NCBI GenBank assembly: GCA_029204225.1
Contig: CM055093.1
Coordinates: 32,935,777-32,999,776, forward strand
Length of the DNA stretch: 64,000 nt
Source: Diphasiastrum complanatum
Lineage: Eukaryota > Streptophyta > Lycopodiopsida > Lycopodiales > Lycopodiaceae
Direction: 5' to 3'
The notes under the pieces are model-generated. The model made no database searches. It was not told the DNA's origin and was given only the letters and a program-made list of their open reading frames with translations. Positions 1-11,359 of this stretch are shown in pieces (position 1 is the first letter of the stretch; each line of letters opens with the position of its first letter). Position numbers and translations under genes: made by a program.

Positions 1-2150
1 TGTAGGGGACACTGATGGCAAGGACTTCATGGTGTTCTCATTTGGGAGTACAGGATGGCATTACAACAGGGGGCCAGTTTTGGACATTGGCATCGATGGG
101 GAGGCATCTACCATCACGAGCGTGGATAAGCTACTTATAGCTCTCATGCATTTGGCTGTATTTGTAGGAGTCTAGGCTTGGCACGATTGTTGGAATTTCT
201 ATGGTGCAAATTCTCAGGTGGTGAGATCAGGAATAAGCCTAGAGGGAGTCACTCAGAACCATATACCTCAGTACGATCAGGGAGACAATGGTCTCGGGAT
301 CCCGTGAGCAGTGACTCAGGGATAGGCTTGCATTGGCATGGTGTCGGGTGGCACATAGCCAGGGAGAGCGAGCAGATGCTAGGAGCCAGGTGGAGCAGGT
401 GATGATTTGGAGTTCAACTTGTCTAGCAGGATGGTGACCAGGATCGGAGACATCAGGTGAGCATAGTATGTGGATGACGAGTCCATTGGGGTGGCACTCA
501 AGGAGATGCTATAGTTGCTCAGGTATGATATGTCATTTGATGTATGGATGATGTTCTTCAGTTGGTGCATCATGTGGCGATCTAGGGACGGGTCATGCCT
601 ACTTGGAGGTAGGTGGCATGGAGTGTACCTATGGTGGTACATATTCTGAGGGCATGGAGAGCATTACGGGATGATGTGGATCCAGCATGCCCATGGTTGT
701 GAGCCAGCAGGGATGGAGATGGTTGCTCAGGGAGTGACAGCTGATACTTTGGCGAGTGATCAAGTGAGCTGCATGATTATATGCATGGTAGTCTCCAGGT
801 TGGCGTCACATGTTATTTCTATCCATCATCTATTTGGTAAGCAAGATGCAGCTTTTGGTTAGATCCAGTTGGAGTCTAGTTGCACTACAGGTGGACAGAT
901 TCTTGGGGAGCTATCAACGGGTAATGGATACTTGGTGATCAGATGGTACAGGGTACATGGTTCTGGAGCTATCCTACCTGATATGCTATGGATCGTGGGT
1001 GAGTTGTTCATCACAATAGTGGATCTAGTTTGCATTTGCTTTGGCTTGGACGCTATGATGGATGTTGTGGGGAGATAGGCTCCTTGGTGGGAGGCCTATA
1101 GACTGATCAAATCAGAATTGGCAATGTCAAGCATGGAAAGTTGAACCTACATGGGATGTAGGACAGACAGATCATCATCAGTATCTCTGGGAGGTGGGCG
1201 AGCTACTTAGGTATAGCCTATGGTGAGATTTGTATACATTCATTCATTGAGTCCTTGGTAGACTCTTGTGCGAGCATGGGGAATGCATGGGGATTAGTTT
1301 TCAGGGCTTATTGGACAAGATGTCAGGGCAAAGCGGCTTGGAACATAGCTTTGTTTGGGAGATACATCAGAGATGAGACTTGGAGCGCTCATTGGTTCGA
1401 GATGGTTGATCTTGGATGATGTATGAGGACATCTATGTGATATGCTTGGACGTGAGGGCATCTTGGTTATAGGTGCAGGCCATGGTTGAGGACCTGATTT
1501 GGTGAATAATGGTGTAGCAGCGGATCTACAGGTGGCACATGTGTTGGTATGATAGGATACCACTTATGGACAGGCCTTGGTCATGTATTTGACACTTTAT
1601 CATTCGTGTTGGTTGCATGAGTGTGTGTGGGCTTGCATGTTGCCTTGTCACAGGAGTTTAGATCTGAGTCAGAGTTGTATGTGGTTGTGCATTTGCTACA
1701 AAGTAGTCATTTTATGCTCATTGACTTGTCATTGTCTACTAGCTGTTTATCTGGTGAGAGTGCAAACTTATGGTGGCAGTAAGATTTCCTCAGGTTCAGC
1801 CTCAGTCACTCATGTATGTCAGCTTTACAAGTTTGTGCTTGTAAGTGTCCGATAGGATGTCAGCCTAGCTAGATGGAGGATGTAAGTCTCATGGTGGCAG
1901 TGGGATTTCCTCAGTTTGAGCCATGTCGCTCATGTGGTCCACTTGTGGTCAAGTTGGATTGGGGACGAGTCAGTTGGTTGAGAGTGTGATAGACTCTCTA
2001 TATGAGCATTGTGTTTTGAGTCAAACCTGGTGGCTTGTTGGTGTGCTTGAGTGTGAGTCAAGTACATAGTAGTTGTTCTATGCATAACATCTTCTGGACA
2101 CTCCAGACGTTGCTGCAATATATTGTTTTTCACTCTTATCACATTTGAGC
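1..2150 (+). mobile_element. interior (3' part) of LTR element B, non-coding
   Basis: This stretch lies immediately before a purine-rich tract and an LTR-like sequence at 2162, so it is read as the 3' interior of that element. No open frame longer than about 90 codons is present and none resembles gag or pol, so it looks like a non-coding (LARD-like) interior or a very decayed one. Two related phrases around 1772-1808 and 1891-1930 (a 'tggtggcagt..gatttcctcag' core) suggest an internal duplication. The assignment rests on position, not on homology that I can see. Confidence 0.4.
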
Positions 2151-2161
2151 CTAAGGGAGAG

Positions 2162-2632
2162 AGTTAGAAATCAGCTTGTGATCTGATTCATTAGTATAAG
2201 CTCTAAATGTGATTATGTAATTAGTGTACAGTTTATTTGGTTTACTGTATATGGTTGTGATCAAGACGTGACCCGTTAGGATATATTGATCGGGCACTGA
2301 TCCCGTTGACTGCTACTTGGGTTAGCCGGGTAGCCACACATAGGAAGAATTAGCATGTACATAGTTATTTACAAAACTTGCTATACTTGGGGGCATGTCC
2401 CAAGTTTGTCAGTCAAATTTGGCCTTATTGGGCCCGATCTTAGTTTGACAAGTGGTAGGCCAATTTTAGGACACCTGCCATTTCATGCAGTTTGTGAATA
2501 CACTATATGTACAGTGTTTTTTTGTAATCTAATAACTTTTGTTGTGCCATCTTTGAGAGCTTGTGAGGAGTGGCTATGGTGATTGTGTGATGTGATCTAC
2601 ATACTGCACTAGATTCTATCGAAATTTCAACT
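2162..2632 (+). repeat. LTR of element B, copy 1 (3' LTR by context)
   Basis: This 471-bp block matches, base for base over most of its length, the reverse complement of 14262-14729. The ends are imperfectly inverted (AGTTAGAAAT and ATTTCAACT). It is preceded by a purine tract (AAGGGAGAGAG, polypurine-like) and followed directly by copia pol coding sequence with no primer-binding site. That is what a 3' LTR nested inside another element looks like. The exact left border is ambiguous because both copies are preceded by GAGAG. Confidence 0.7.
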
Positions 2633-2634
2633 AA

Positions 2635-2769
2635 GAGGTGAGCTTAACGTACTGCAGAACGCAGGACATGGTTGCAGACATCTTCACGAAAGCACTCAGT
2701 GTTAATGCACACAACAAATTTTGTGCATTGTTCAGTCTGAAGATCAAGGCATTCACGGATCCAGATTAA
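2635..2769 (+). pseudogene. 3' end of copia A pol (RNase H C-terminus)
   Basis: The frame reads EVSLTYC, then DMVADIFTKAL, then a stop at 2767-2769. This is the standard C-terminal 'VAD..TKAL' end of Ty1-copia RNase H. It begins abruptly at the B LTR. The last codons run into a polypurine tract and the LTR at 2777. The residues follow without gap or overlap on the pol fragment that stops at the other B LTR near 14730 on the opposite strand, which is the main evidence for an inversion. Confidence 0.75.
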
Positions 2770-2776
2770 GGGGGGG
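2768..2776 (+). other. polypurine tract of copia A
   Basis: AAGGGGGGG lies directly before the TG of the LTR. It is the usual position for the plus-strand primer of an LTR element, overlapping the pol stop codon. Confidence 0.75.
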
Positions 2777-3886
2777 TGTTAGATTTATTCCCTCTACTCT
2801 CCTTAAATCCCATTTTAATTTGCCTCCCTCCATGCTGCATATTTACTAACATTGTCGCGCAATCTGCATATTTACACACAAATTCACACAGACGAAGAAA
2901 AGGCAAAAGAATCGTGACACTATGTTTTTACACAGGTTGTGGTGACAGACGAAAAGGGGACACTATCTTACAGAATGCCAAAGGTGCTCTAAAAGCAAAG
3001 GCACCCTGTAAATCTAATCCTAAGGCTACTCGTAAGAGTGATGCACTTTTTGCATTGTCATCACCAACGATCACCTCAACACTGACTGACGTCGCACCCT
3101 TTTCACGCTTATGCTAATAGACTGGACAACGACTGCAGCCACCCACGATCTCTTACAGACAGCACATCCACTGTACTTTTCACATCTGCACACCTGTAAT
3201 ATAATGTATATATATACTGGATACCATTTGCGTATTCAGTTTAACGAGGTTCTTCAGGTTAATGAGTTATGAGTGAATGAGACAAAGTAGATGCCTTGCG
3301 CATTGATTCTTGATTGTCAGCAATAAGGTTTTATTCTTATATAGATTGTATAAGCTTCGTAGGGCACGTGGTTTCGTCTGCTATCGTCTTGTGCTCTACC
3401 GCATTATTGACATGTATACGTCATATACTTAATCTGATACAGTTCTTTGTTCTGCGTTTAGATCTATGTTAATATTGCTATGCTTACCATTCATTTTGTC
3501 TGATCTTTCTAGTTGTTCTTTCTGGTAATAGACGACTAACATTTGGTCTTGTCTTTTGCGAATCATTCGCGACTAATTATCAGTCGAGCACCGTCTAGCT
3601 CTTCGCGAATCATTCGCGACGAATAGTTTGTCTTACTATTCACGACAAACCATTCTTCTGGAGCTTCATTCATTTATTAAAGTTTGGCTACGTAATCAAG
3701 AACGACTGTGATTCCCATCACGACCGTTTTGTTCATTCTGATAGGCGTAGTCATGCTTTCGAGGAGAGTCGTATAGCTCGTTTCGCTGCACACGAACATT
3801 TTCTGTTCGAGTTGGTTTCTCGTTCGAGTTCATGTCTCGTTCGTGTTCGTCTTTTCTCAACTCGTTCATCTCCCTCTCTCCCAACA
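2777..3886 (+). repeat. 3' LTR of copia A
   Basis: The LTR starts TGTTAGATTT and ends CTCCCAACA, about 1,110 bp. It matches the reverse complement of 18745-19926 along its whole length, with scattered substitutions and a few indels (the other copy is 1,182 bp). Odd palindromes sit inside it at 3558-3570 and 3603-3619. The five bases after it are ATATG, compared with ATTTG before the other LTR in element orientation, so four of five agree with a target duplication. Confidence 0.85.
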
Positions 3887-5651
3887 ATATGTATATCAAT
3901 CGTTAATCTATATAGTTCAAATGGTTCACGCTGCACCTCATCAAGGTATAGACCATGCTTTCACCTACCTAGACAACACTTTACTTCATGTGTCCATATA
4001 GAGGGTGCCAGGCTTGAACTGCAAGAACTGGACATGCATACACACAATGAGTTCCACGTTCTACTGACCACTTCAACCATGAGTGCATCCTTGCTTATAC
4101 TTTTATAAGCATCTTGCCCAACAATTGTCATGATAAGTCTCAAGCAATGGCCGTCCCTGTGAGACCCGTGTAGCTAACCAACTAGTCAACTCTTATTCCA
4201 CATATAGAATCGACACCTCAAACGATGTTGGGTGGGACTTGAGCAGTTTCCTCAACACAATTTTGCCTAAAAACCAACTCAAAAAAGGGAAGAAGTCCAA
4301 TCATTCATAACGTAGGAAAAAGAAAATCTCAATCAACTTGAGAGCAACTCCAAATCCATTCCCAAAGGTAACAAAGCAAAAAGATAAGTCATTCGTATAA
4401 ATCCCAAAAACATAGTGGTCACCAAACAAAACAAATGGCATAGTGACAAGCCAAGCAATGACGGTGTAGGCCTCTTATATGTCAACAACACAAAAAGGTT
4501 GAAGAGTGCTTCTACTTGGACTCATCCCGAAGGCAAATATGAAATCGTAATCATTTCCAAGGATCAACTTTATTAGATTTGGAAGATATTATATTTATAT
4601 ATGGACTAACTTGTCCCGGGGCCACTAACACACGCTCGCAGCATAGTGCTTGGCTTGTGCTGGCAAGGGGAGCTGAGACCTAGCCACTTAATTCTTGGTG
4701 CTTGTTGAGCTGCCCAAGTTTCTAGACGGTTGACTCCCCCTATAGCTTTGTTGTAATTATGCACGCTCCCTCTATCTTGGAACATAGTCAGTGTCTTGAA
4801 TAGCGTGTTTTTTTTTAATGTAGGTTTTTTTTTGTGATGATTAAGCTTGGCAAAATCGGTCAAGTTCCCATACATAGGTCTGGGAGAGCTGTCTAGGTTG
4901 GTAGGATCATCTCAGCTCATGGACATGGGTCTCAGGAGCTGCCTAGGCCCTTTTTCGAGCTCTAGAGCTAGCTCATGACTTGTGACTGCTTGATTGGCTC
5001 ACAAAAGGTCGAGGGCTCAGTTATTGACTTTCTGAACTCGCTTTGGGACTGAGGGAAAGTCACCCATTCAAGTCTTTCAGGACGTACTTGTCGCACCCGA
5101 GTCAGCTTTACAATAAATTTTCTCATCTCTGGTATAGGTGGTTTATCTAGGATTACTAGAAGAAAGAATCATGAATAGATCCTAGAATACTATTGAAATG
5201 GAATACTCAAGTAGACTTGTCATTTTTATCCTTGCTTTGGGATAAATCTTTGTGTCCTTTTTATATACTCTCTTTTTATATACTCTTGGATAATATGACA
5301 ATAGTGAGTTGTTTATGTTGTTAAGGAATAACCTGAAAAAAAAATTCTATATAGAAGCATATATCACTAGTAATCTGAAAACCTTCAAAATCTGATGTAA
5401 GAGAATAGAAAGGCTAGAATTCCACCTCTTTGAAACAAAATCAACTTGATACTCAGAGTGGGTATCAACCAATTTATAAAGACACTGTTTCTTAGTAGCT
5501 GCTTTGAATCCATAGATCTGTCTACATCTTGAACACAGTTGGGCTGTTTAGAAATCAATACAGAAGTGATACATTCAAAGCTAATGATCTATCTACATCT
5601 TGCACAGAGATGGGCTGTTTAAATGATCAGTACAGAAGTGATACATTCAAA
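3887..5651. other. intergenic, no gene recognised
   Basis: All frames are short and uncharacteristic. The stretch around 3960-4260 and 4606-4875 has a moderately GC-rich, patchwork look of old repeats, but I cannot place it. The last ~300 bases before 5652 hold a duplicated phrase ('atctatctacatcttg..cacag..gggctgttta', near 5520 and 5585), which is probably the 3' flank of the transporter gene. Confidence 0.4.
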
Positions 5652-7415
5652 TTAGTGATATAATGGTTTTGTCTGAGGTAACTCCACTCCATCAATCTCA
5701 TCTTCGAATTCTGGTGGATTTGTTAAGCGGATCCTGTTTTCTTTGTAGAATCTCCGGGTTTGGTAGCTGAGGAAAAGGCTGAGGAGGCAAGCAAATGCAC
5801 TGACTCCAGCCATTATCAAGAAGGCATTGCGGAAGCATTGCTTGCCCACGCACAAGAGAGCTTTGGATTGGCTGGGAGGAAGTGGGTGCAGCCTGTTTTG
5901 CGTCATGGCTTCTCTGTCATATAATTTGCCCCCCACCAGAACTGACATCAGTTCAGTGCCGATAGGAAGGGATAGAGTGGCAACATTATACAGTGTGCCG
6001 AAGAACCTCAGTCCAAATAGCTCAGACACTATGATGAACAGTATAGGAGCTTGGAATCCATACGCAAAGCCTATGAGTATGGATCCCACATACAATGCTC
6101 CAGGGACTGCAAAAGCAAAGAGCAGATGCCCCACACAGCCGATGGCTAGCGAGATAGCAAAGAACACTGGCCTGGGAATAGAGTAGTGTTTAAGAGCACA
6201 TTCAGAAGCAAAACCTGAAGAAACTCTTCCAAAGAAATTCCATATGCTGATCATGGATACAAATGTGCTGGTCTGCAATGGAGTGTATTTCAGGGAGGCC
6301 CCGAGCTGGCCTACATTGTCGAAGGCCATGTTGCCAGTCCCCAGTGAGCTGGTCGAGATGATGAACAGAATCCAGAACTCTATGTTTAACAAGGCTTCCA
6401 GCACTGAGTGGGAGTCTCCTCTTCTTACACGGGGGCATGACCATGCAAGAAATCCCTTTTCTTCTTCTTTGCGTCTGGAGAGGCCACCGTTAGCGTCAAC
6501 TGCAGCAGTGGTGGCGTTGTTTGCAGGCTTTTCCGTCAGCTGGGTTGGTATTTGAGCAACAGCATCAACTTCAGCAAATGTGTGCTTAGGAATATAGTCA
6601 TTGTCATGGATTCTAGTTCTGTCTTGTCTAACTGTGAAGAGTACCACTACAAATGGCAGAAGCAGAATGAGCGCTTCAACCACTGCAAGGGCGACGTTCT
6701 CTCTGTGGCTTACTTTTGCGACCTTCTGAATGAGAATAACGGCAAGCAGATACAAGGCCGCAGACACAGATGTCCCTAATAGGAACGAAAACCTTTGAGT
6801 CTCGTTGCCTTCTTTGACTCTAGAAACAGGCCGGATGAAGAACATGAAGACTAGATACACACCAGTGCAAAGCCATAACAGCAGTAGAATGAAGGAGGTG
6901 GGGTTGTCGCCATAGACTGCTCGGTATATCTGTGCAAGGATGGCACCGCTCAATCCCACAAAGCCCTTCACCAGGCCCAGCACAAAGCCACGGTTGCCAG
7001 GAAAGTTTTTAACGCCTGTTACAATCACAGCAGTGTTGACAAAGGCCTCAGAATTGAAGCAGATGAAGTGATAGAGACTCATTTGCCACAGTGTAGGAGT
7101 TGCAATCCTCTCAGTGACACCCAGCCATATCGTGACTGATCCAGCTACGTTGAGAAAGGCTCCCACAAGAATGACCACCCAAGCAGTGGTGTAGTCCTGA
7201 AGAATTCCAGCCAGTATTCCAAAGTTAGCTCCAAAATCCTTGAAGAAGCCAATGGTGGTCAGCTCCTGCTGTGTGTAGCCCAAAGAGACCTTCATCTTTT
7301 GGGAATAGATCCCAAAAGCATAGATAGTCCCATTGCAAGCCATGATTATAAAGGAAGCTGCCAGGGTCATCCATCTGCTCTTGATAGCAGCTTTGAGCAT
7401 GCTTTCAGAACCCAT
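5652..7415 (-). CDS. nodulin-like / NFD4-like MFS membrane transporter
   Basis: The product is a 587-residue multi-pass membrane protein in one uninterrupted exon. The N-terminal half carries family phrases such as NGTIYAFGIYSQKMK (~residues 23-38), KDFGANFGI (~55-63), KNFPGNRGFVLGLVKGFVGLSGA and a long hydrophobic run. A hydrophilic central loop (~250-360, with RRKEEEKGF) separates it from the second half (NIEFWILF..GTGNMAFDN.GQ, FFGRVSSGF). These fit the Nodulin-like plus MFS architecture of plant NFD4-like proteins. The substrate is unknown for most members. The ATG at 7415 is chosen because the open frame upstream has no ATG and encodes only a serine-rich repeat. No introns and no frame damage are visible. 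It lies in a segment flanked on both sides by retrotransposon pieces and probably inverted. Confidence 0.9.
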   Translation of the reverse strand: MGSESMLKAAIKSRWMTLAASFIIMACNGTIYAFGIYSQKMKVSLGYTQQELTTIGFFKDFGANFGILAGILQDYTTAWVVILVGAFLNVAGSVTIWLGVTERIATPTLWQMSLYHFICFNSEAFVNTAVIVTGVKNFPGNRGFVLGLVKGFVGLSGAILAQIYRAVYGDNPTSFILLLLWLCTGVYLVFMFFIRPVSRVKEGNETQRFSFLLGTSVSAALYLLAVILIQKVAKVSHRENVALAVVEALILLLPFVVVLFTVRQDRTRIHDNDYIPKHTFAEVDAVAQIPTQLTEKPANNATTAAVDANGGLSRRKEEEKGFLAWSCPRVRRGDSHSVLEALLNIEFWILFIISTSSLGTGNMAFDNVGQLGASLKYTPLQTSTFVSMISIWNFFGRVSSGFASECALKHYSIPRPVFFAISLAIGCVGHLLFAFAVPGALYVGSILIGFAYGFQAPILFIIVSELFGLRFFGTLYNVATLSLPIGTELMSVLVGGKLYDREAMTQNRLHPLPPSQSKALLCVGKQCFRNAFLIMAGVSAFACLLSLFLSYQTRRFYKENRIRLTNPPEFEDEIDGVELPQTKPLYH

Positions 7416-7433
7416 AGTTGAGATAGATTTATT

Positions 7434-7515
7434 ACTGTAACAGTACACAAGGCAGCTAATACTACTACTACTACTGTAACAGTACACAACGCGGCTAATA
7501 CTACTACTACTACAG
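7434..7515 (-). repeat. 39-bp tandem duplication in the transporter 5' leader
   Basis: Two near-identical copies of a 39-bp unit (gtaacagtacacaa..gcggctaatactactac) with a TAC/GTA trinucleotide run lie just upstream of the ATG. The unit length is a multiple of three, so the upstream in-frame extension stays open, but that extension has no ATG. It is best read as 5' UTR. Confidence 0.8.
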
Positions 7516-7523
7516 ACGATCAA

Positions 7524-8810
7524 TTGCTACTCATGCCGATTTGAAAGCAGCCTTGATCAAGACAGGCAAAATGGTATATGTTATTGCACACCTTATGTTT
7601 CCAACCATCTCCAAAGATACATAAATTCTGTATAACCCACCTCTCTAATAAATCATCTATGTGAGCCTTGCAACTACCGCCTCTCTTATAGATCATCTAT
7701 GTAACTCTTGCAACTTACACCTCTCTTGTCACATGCAGAAAACATTTCTTAACACCTCTTTTGTCACATGCAGAAACTATTGTTAAAGATCCAGATTCTT
7801 TCACAATTGCCCACCAGGTTTTGAGCAATGGAATCATTCGACAATGTCATAAACTAAGGGAATCATTTGTTTGATCCTGTTACTACACTCAAAATGACAG
7901 GGTTGATATATAAACCTTTTAAGAAGATCTTCATTGGCAAAAATGTTTATGTCGCACTCATGAGACTTTTCCTTTCATGGCTCTAGTTCAAGGGAGTGTT
8001 TTGGAAAGCGGGCATCTCTTGAGAATGGAATTGGCATCTTCATCGAACACCATTTCACGAAAAACGAAAAACTTACAGGAAGTTGACTTTCAAAAAATCG
8101 ATAGCTTTTTTTCAATGCAAGAAATTTTATATGGAGTAAATTTGTGTATAGTCTAAGGAGATCGTTACAAAACTTGGCTTACATAGGTTTATTGAGTTAA
8201 TAAAGTAATTTACAAATATACATACGCAGTATTCTATCGGAAAAAAATATCAACGAATGTTCTTATATAGTATTCTGCCGACAAAAAATATGAGATGCAG
8301 GATTGGGAAGGCAAACATTTTTAAACACAAATGACTTCAAAAAAAATGCAAGATATTGGAGGGAAACCCCACAGAGGTTTCCAAGGTATCAATGCATAAA
8401 TTTTGTGTCTCTTTGAAAGCCGAAAACGTTGAGGACTCTATAGGAAGCGTAGGACAAGGGCGAGGGCGCATCCTTTGACCTAGTGCAAATTTGCTTTCTA
8501 TTAAAGTTTTGTGCACACTGTCAATGTTTGCAATGGACTTTCAAATTCCCACTAATGCCTCAACGTTTGTTAATGCCTTGTTGTCCACTTGCAATGCTTT
8601 CAAATTCGCATTCAATGCCTCATTGTTTGCTAGTGTCTCCACTTGGATTCTGAAGAATCTTTGGTTTTACAATATTGTTGAATTCATTTTTGGCCCTTGC
8701 TCGAGGGCAGAGCCCCGGCCTGCAGAAGGCCCCAGGCCTTCGGGCCTTCCACAACGCAATGCTAGATGAGGTGGAGAGAGAATGTGCATTTTGAAGAGAG
8801 AATGCACATT

Positions 8811-8841
<31 letters not shown>

Positions 8842-8990
8842 AAATTTCGAAGGAGAGAGAAAGGCGGATGCATATTCTGGTCTTTGAGTCACCTCAAAAA
8901 TACAAGCAAAACTTGAGCACCTAGCATTACGTGCATCATAAAAGTCAGGAGAGAATCTCATGAATAAAATGGATGCCACTTATCTGGGCA
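7524..8990. other. upstream region of transporter, no gene recognised
   Basis: AT-rich sequence with no convincing frame. It includes two similar phrases near 7656-7740 ('cacctctcttgtcacatgcagaaa', repeated at about 7751) and a GA microsatellite. The transporter promoter should lie in the first few hundred bases, but I see no decisive element. Confidence 0.35.
8781..8836. repeat. 10-bp inverted repeat and GA microsatellite
   Basis: AATGTGCATT (8781-8790) and AATGCACATT (8801-8810) are perfect inverted copies ten bases apart. They are followed by an uninterrupted GA run (8811-8836). Confidence 0.8.
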
Positions 8991-10236
8991 ACAAGAATTA
9001 ATCCCATAAGTTTTCTTATGGGATTTCTCAAAGGCCATATATACCCAATGACTCCCGAAGTCTCACATGTGTGTGCTTGGGCGTGCTAGTGCCTGGCACC
9101 ACCTGCAGCTGCTGCCCGGCCGCCACCCCTGCCCCACCTGCCCGGTGCCACGTGCGGCTGCTGCCCGGCGCCACATGCAATGTGCCCGTCAAAATTCATT
9201 TTCAACGAGCACCCTGCGCACGCCCAAACCCAAAAAAAAGGGTTGGGCAGCCCACTCCACGTGTCGCAGAGGCACTGGAGCGGGCTTTACTCCCGTGCCA
9301 ATAAGGGACTTCGGTTTACCTCCCTGCCTATGTTCTAATCCGTCCTACCCTCTTCCTGCTGATTAAATCTGCGTCTACCCATCCTTGGAAGAACTAGTTG
9401 GGCTGAATGCTCTTCTACTGAAGAGATCTCCCCTCCGAGAGTCATTAGCGACTTTTGTTGCTCAGATCCGGGTGATGGAGTCTTCCCCAGCAAATATTCC
9501 TCTTCGATTTCTGATAGCCCCTCCACAATGCAACTTTTGAGGCTAGGCTCCTTCCTTCGATGCAATTTGTTTCTTCACCTAGCTCCAAAAGCCAGCCGGA
9601 GAAATCCAACTCAGAGATGGACTCTTCCAAGTTCCCCCTCTCGGCAGCCTTTGGTTACTGACAAAATGAGGGATTCTTCCTTTGCATCTCCCTCCTGCTA
9701 CTACATGCAATCAGAGTAACCTGCCTGAATCAATTCTGAGGAAATCAACAATGCAAGTCTTGGAGCTGGATGCTTTTAACTGTCATGTTCACATACCTGT
9801 GTCCAATGACAACAATGTGAACCCTATCCCTCCAGCTACACATTTACCTAAGGGACAGATGCAGGATGATGAGGAAACTAGCTATCCTGATAAGAATATA
9901 GAGACAGAGGAAGTCCATCCTAAAAGATGTGAATGCATTGACAAACTACAGTAATGTTAGCTATGGACACAAACACCTCAACCAGGGTTTTACATGACCA
10001 CATGTTTTGCAGAATGGGAAAGAACAAGATATAGAGGCAGAAACAGATGGCATTATCTTCAAGTGTGTCCACAAAAGAAGATGTAAACACATGCCCAGGT
10101 TTGTCATCAGAATCTCTGATAAGCGGTGCGATGACAATAAGCCTCCCTAAGGATTCAATAACATAGATTGATAATCAGCAGCTGTTGGTTGATTCTACGC
10201 CAGTGAAACACCATATACACTCAGAGAAGTCATTCG

Positions 10237-10796
10237 ATGCAAACAGAAAACGCAAATTCTTATGACAAACAGAGCAGGAAGCTAGCTCTCAAGGAAAATA
10301 GGACAGAACAGAGAAAATTGGCTCCTTACGACAGCCAGAGCAGAAAAATAGATCCTATTACTGAGGACATACTTCCTGCTATCACTGGACTGAATCAACA
10401 ACAAACTCAAGAAGACAAGTTTAATGGAGGATGCATAAGAGATAAAGTTGTTGAATACTCCGGTCTTGTTTTAATTACAGAGGCCTCCAAAACACAAACA
10501 TCATGGCAAAAAAAGGAATCTACCTACTCGGAATTCAGAGGCAAAGCAATGATCATCAACCAATGAGTACCCCTGCTTTGGTTGGAAACGGACAGCGACC
10601 AGCTAGGGACTCGTTGATAGGTGGTGATAAGCACATTATAACATCTTTGGGAAAAAGATTGGACCCCAAGAATAAAACCTTCAAGGAATACTTTTATCAA
10701 CTCCTCCAGGAAGCGCTTCCTCGGGCTACGAACCACAGCTTTGCAGAAATAGTAGTATCGAAAACAAGCATGGTAATGAGAATTCAGAGGAGGTAG
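10237..10796 (+). pseudogene. possible LINE ORF1 remnant
   Basis: Two overlapping frames (10237-10566 and 10503-10796) read as hydrophilic, lysine- and glutamine-rich protein, consistent with one chain broken by a frameshift near 10540. I see no zinc knuckle or other named motif. The call depends on its place before the ORF2 start. Confidence 0.3.
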
Positions 10797-11005
10797 CTTA
10801 CTTTGGTGAGCTATCTTTTGCAAGCGTAGATGCTGATGCACAGGCTTCAGCCTCACAATTATGCGGAGATGGTAACTATTCAGCATAGTAAAATCCTTAC
10901 TTGCAGCACTATGAAAGCCTTGGCAAGAGCGAAAGGAAAGACTACACTACGTGGAACTCTTTAACTGAGTTACATTGAGGTAACCCGTATCTAAGCTGAC
11001 ACTCA

Positions 11006-11007
<2 letters not shown>

Positions 11008-11047
<40 letters not shown>
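11008..11047 (+). repeat. CT microsatellite
   Basis: An uninterrupted CT run of about 40 bases, followed by a T-rich stretch, directly before the LINE ORF2 start. Confidence 0.9.
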
Positions 11048-11055
<8 letters not shown>

Positions 11056-11102
11056 TTTTGCTTTTAATAGACTTGCTTTACTCTCCTCTATCTTGCAGTT
11101 TG

Positions 11103-11276
11103 ATGATGGAAATGATAACTTGGAATGTAAGAGCGATCAATTCCCCTATTCATCATTCCCTCCTTTTCAATTACCTCCTCACACTTCGGCACTCCAATAC
11201 TGTGATTTGTTTTTAAGAGACCAAACTGAGTGGTTTCCTTTTGGATGTTCTCATCAAATCTTTTGTTTGAAATTTT
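11103..11276 (+). pseudogene. LINE ORF2 start (AP-endonuclease N-terminus), truncated
   Basis: The frame from the ATG at 11103 reads MMEMITWNVRAINSP, then a ~20-residue spacer, then VICF, a TAA stop (11214-11216) and ETKLSG. Plant L1-type endonucleases start with a 'WNVRGLNSP' motif and carry the catalytic-glutamate motif 'CLQETK' about 30 residues on. The stop replaces the glutamine codon of that motif by a single C-to-T change. The frame ends about 20 codons later, so only the first tenth of the endonuclease remains. Confidence 0.65.
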
Positions 11277-11359
11277 AATTACTCTTGTACCGTTGGAAAG
11301 AGGTGTGTAAAAGATAGGTCTAAAAGAATTGAATAAAAATAATTTAAACAACAAGAAAA

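Larger units (their letters stand above)
9060..11276 (+). mobile_element. 5' portion of a LINE (non-LTR) retrotransposon
   Basis: The stretch starts with a GC-rich, internally repetitive leader (9060-9366). A broken ORF1-like zone with several short frames follows (9380-10880). Then come a CT tract and a frame opening with the N-terminus typical of plant LINE ORF2 endonuclease. The 3' part (reverse transcriptase, poly-A tail) is absent: after ~11276 the sequence turns into an LTR fragment. Most genomic LINE copies lose their 5' end, so keeping the 5' end and losing the 3' end points to later deletion or insertion. The ORF1 assignment is by position only. Confidence 0.5.

Noticed and set aside
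7416-7523. N-terminal extension of the transporter by 36 residues
   Set aside because: It has no ATG (the frame opens at TTG) and encodes only a Ser/Tyr repeat from the 39-bp duplication. The family normally starts close to the ATG at 7415.
8620-8979. Minus-strand frames across the GA repeat
   Set aside because: Ser/Leu runs come from the microsatellite; no other support.
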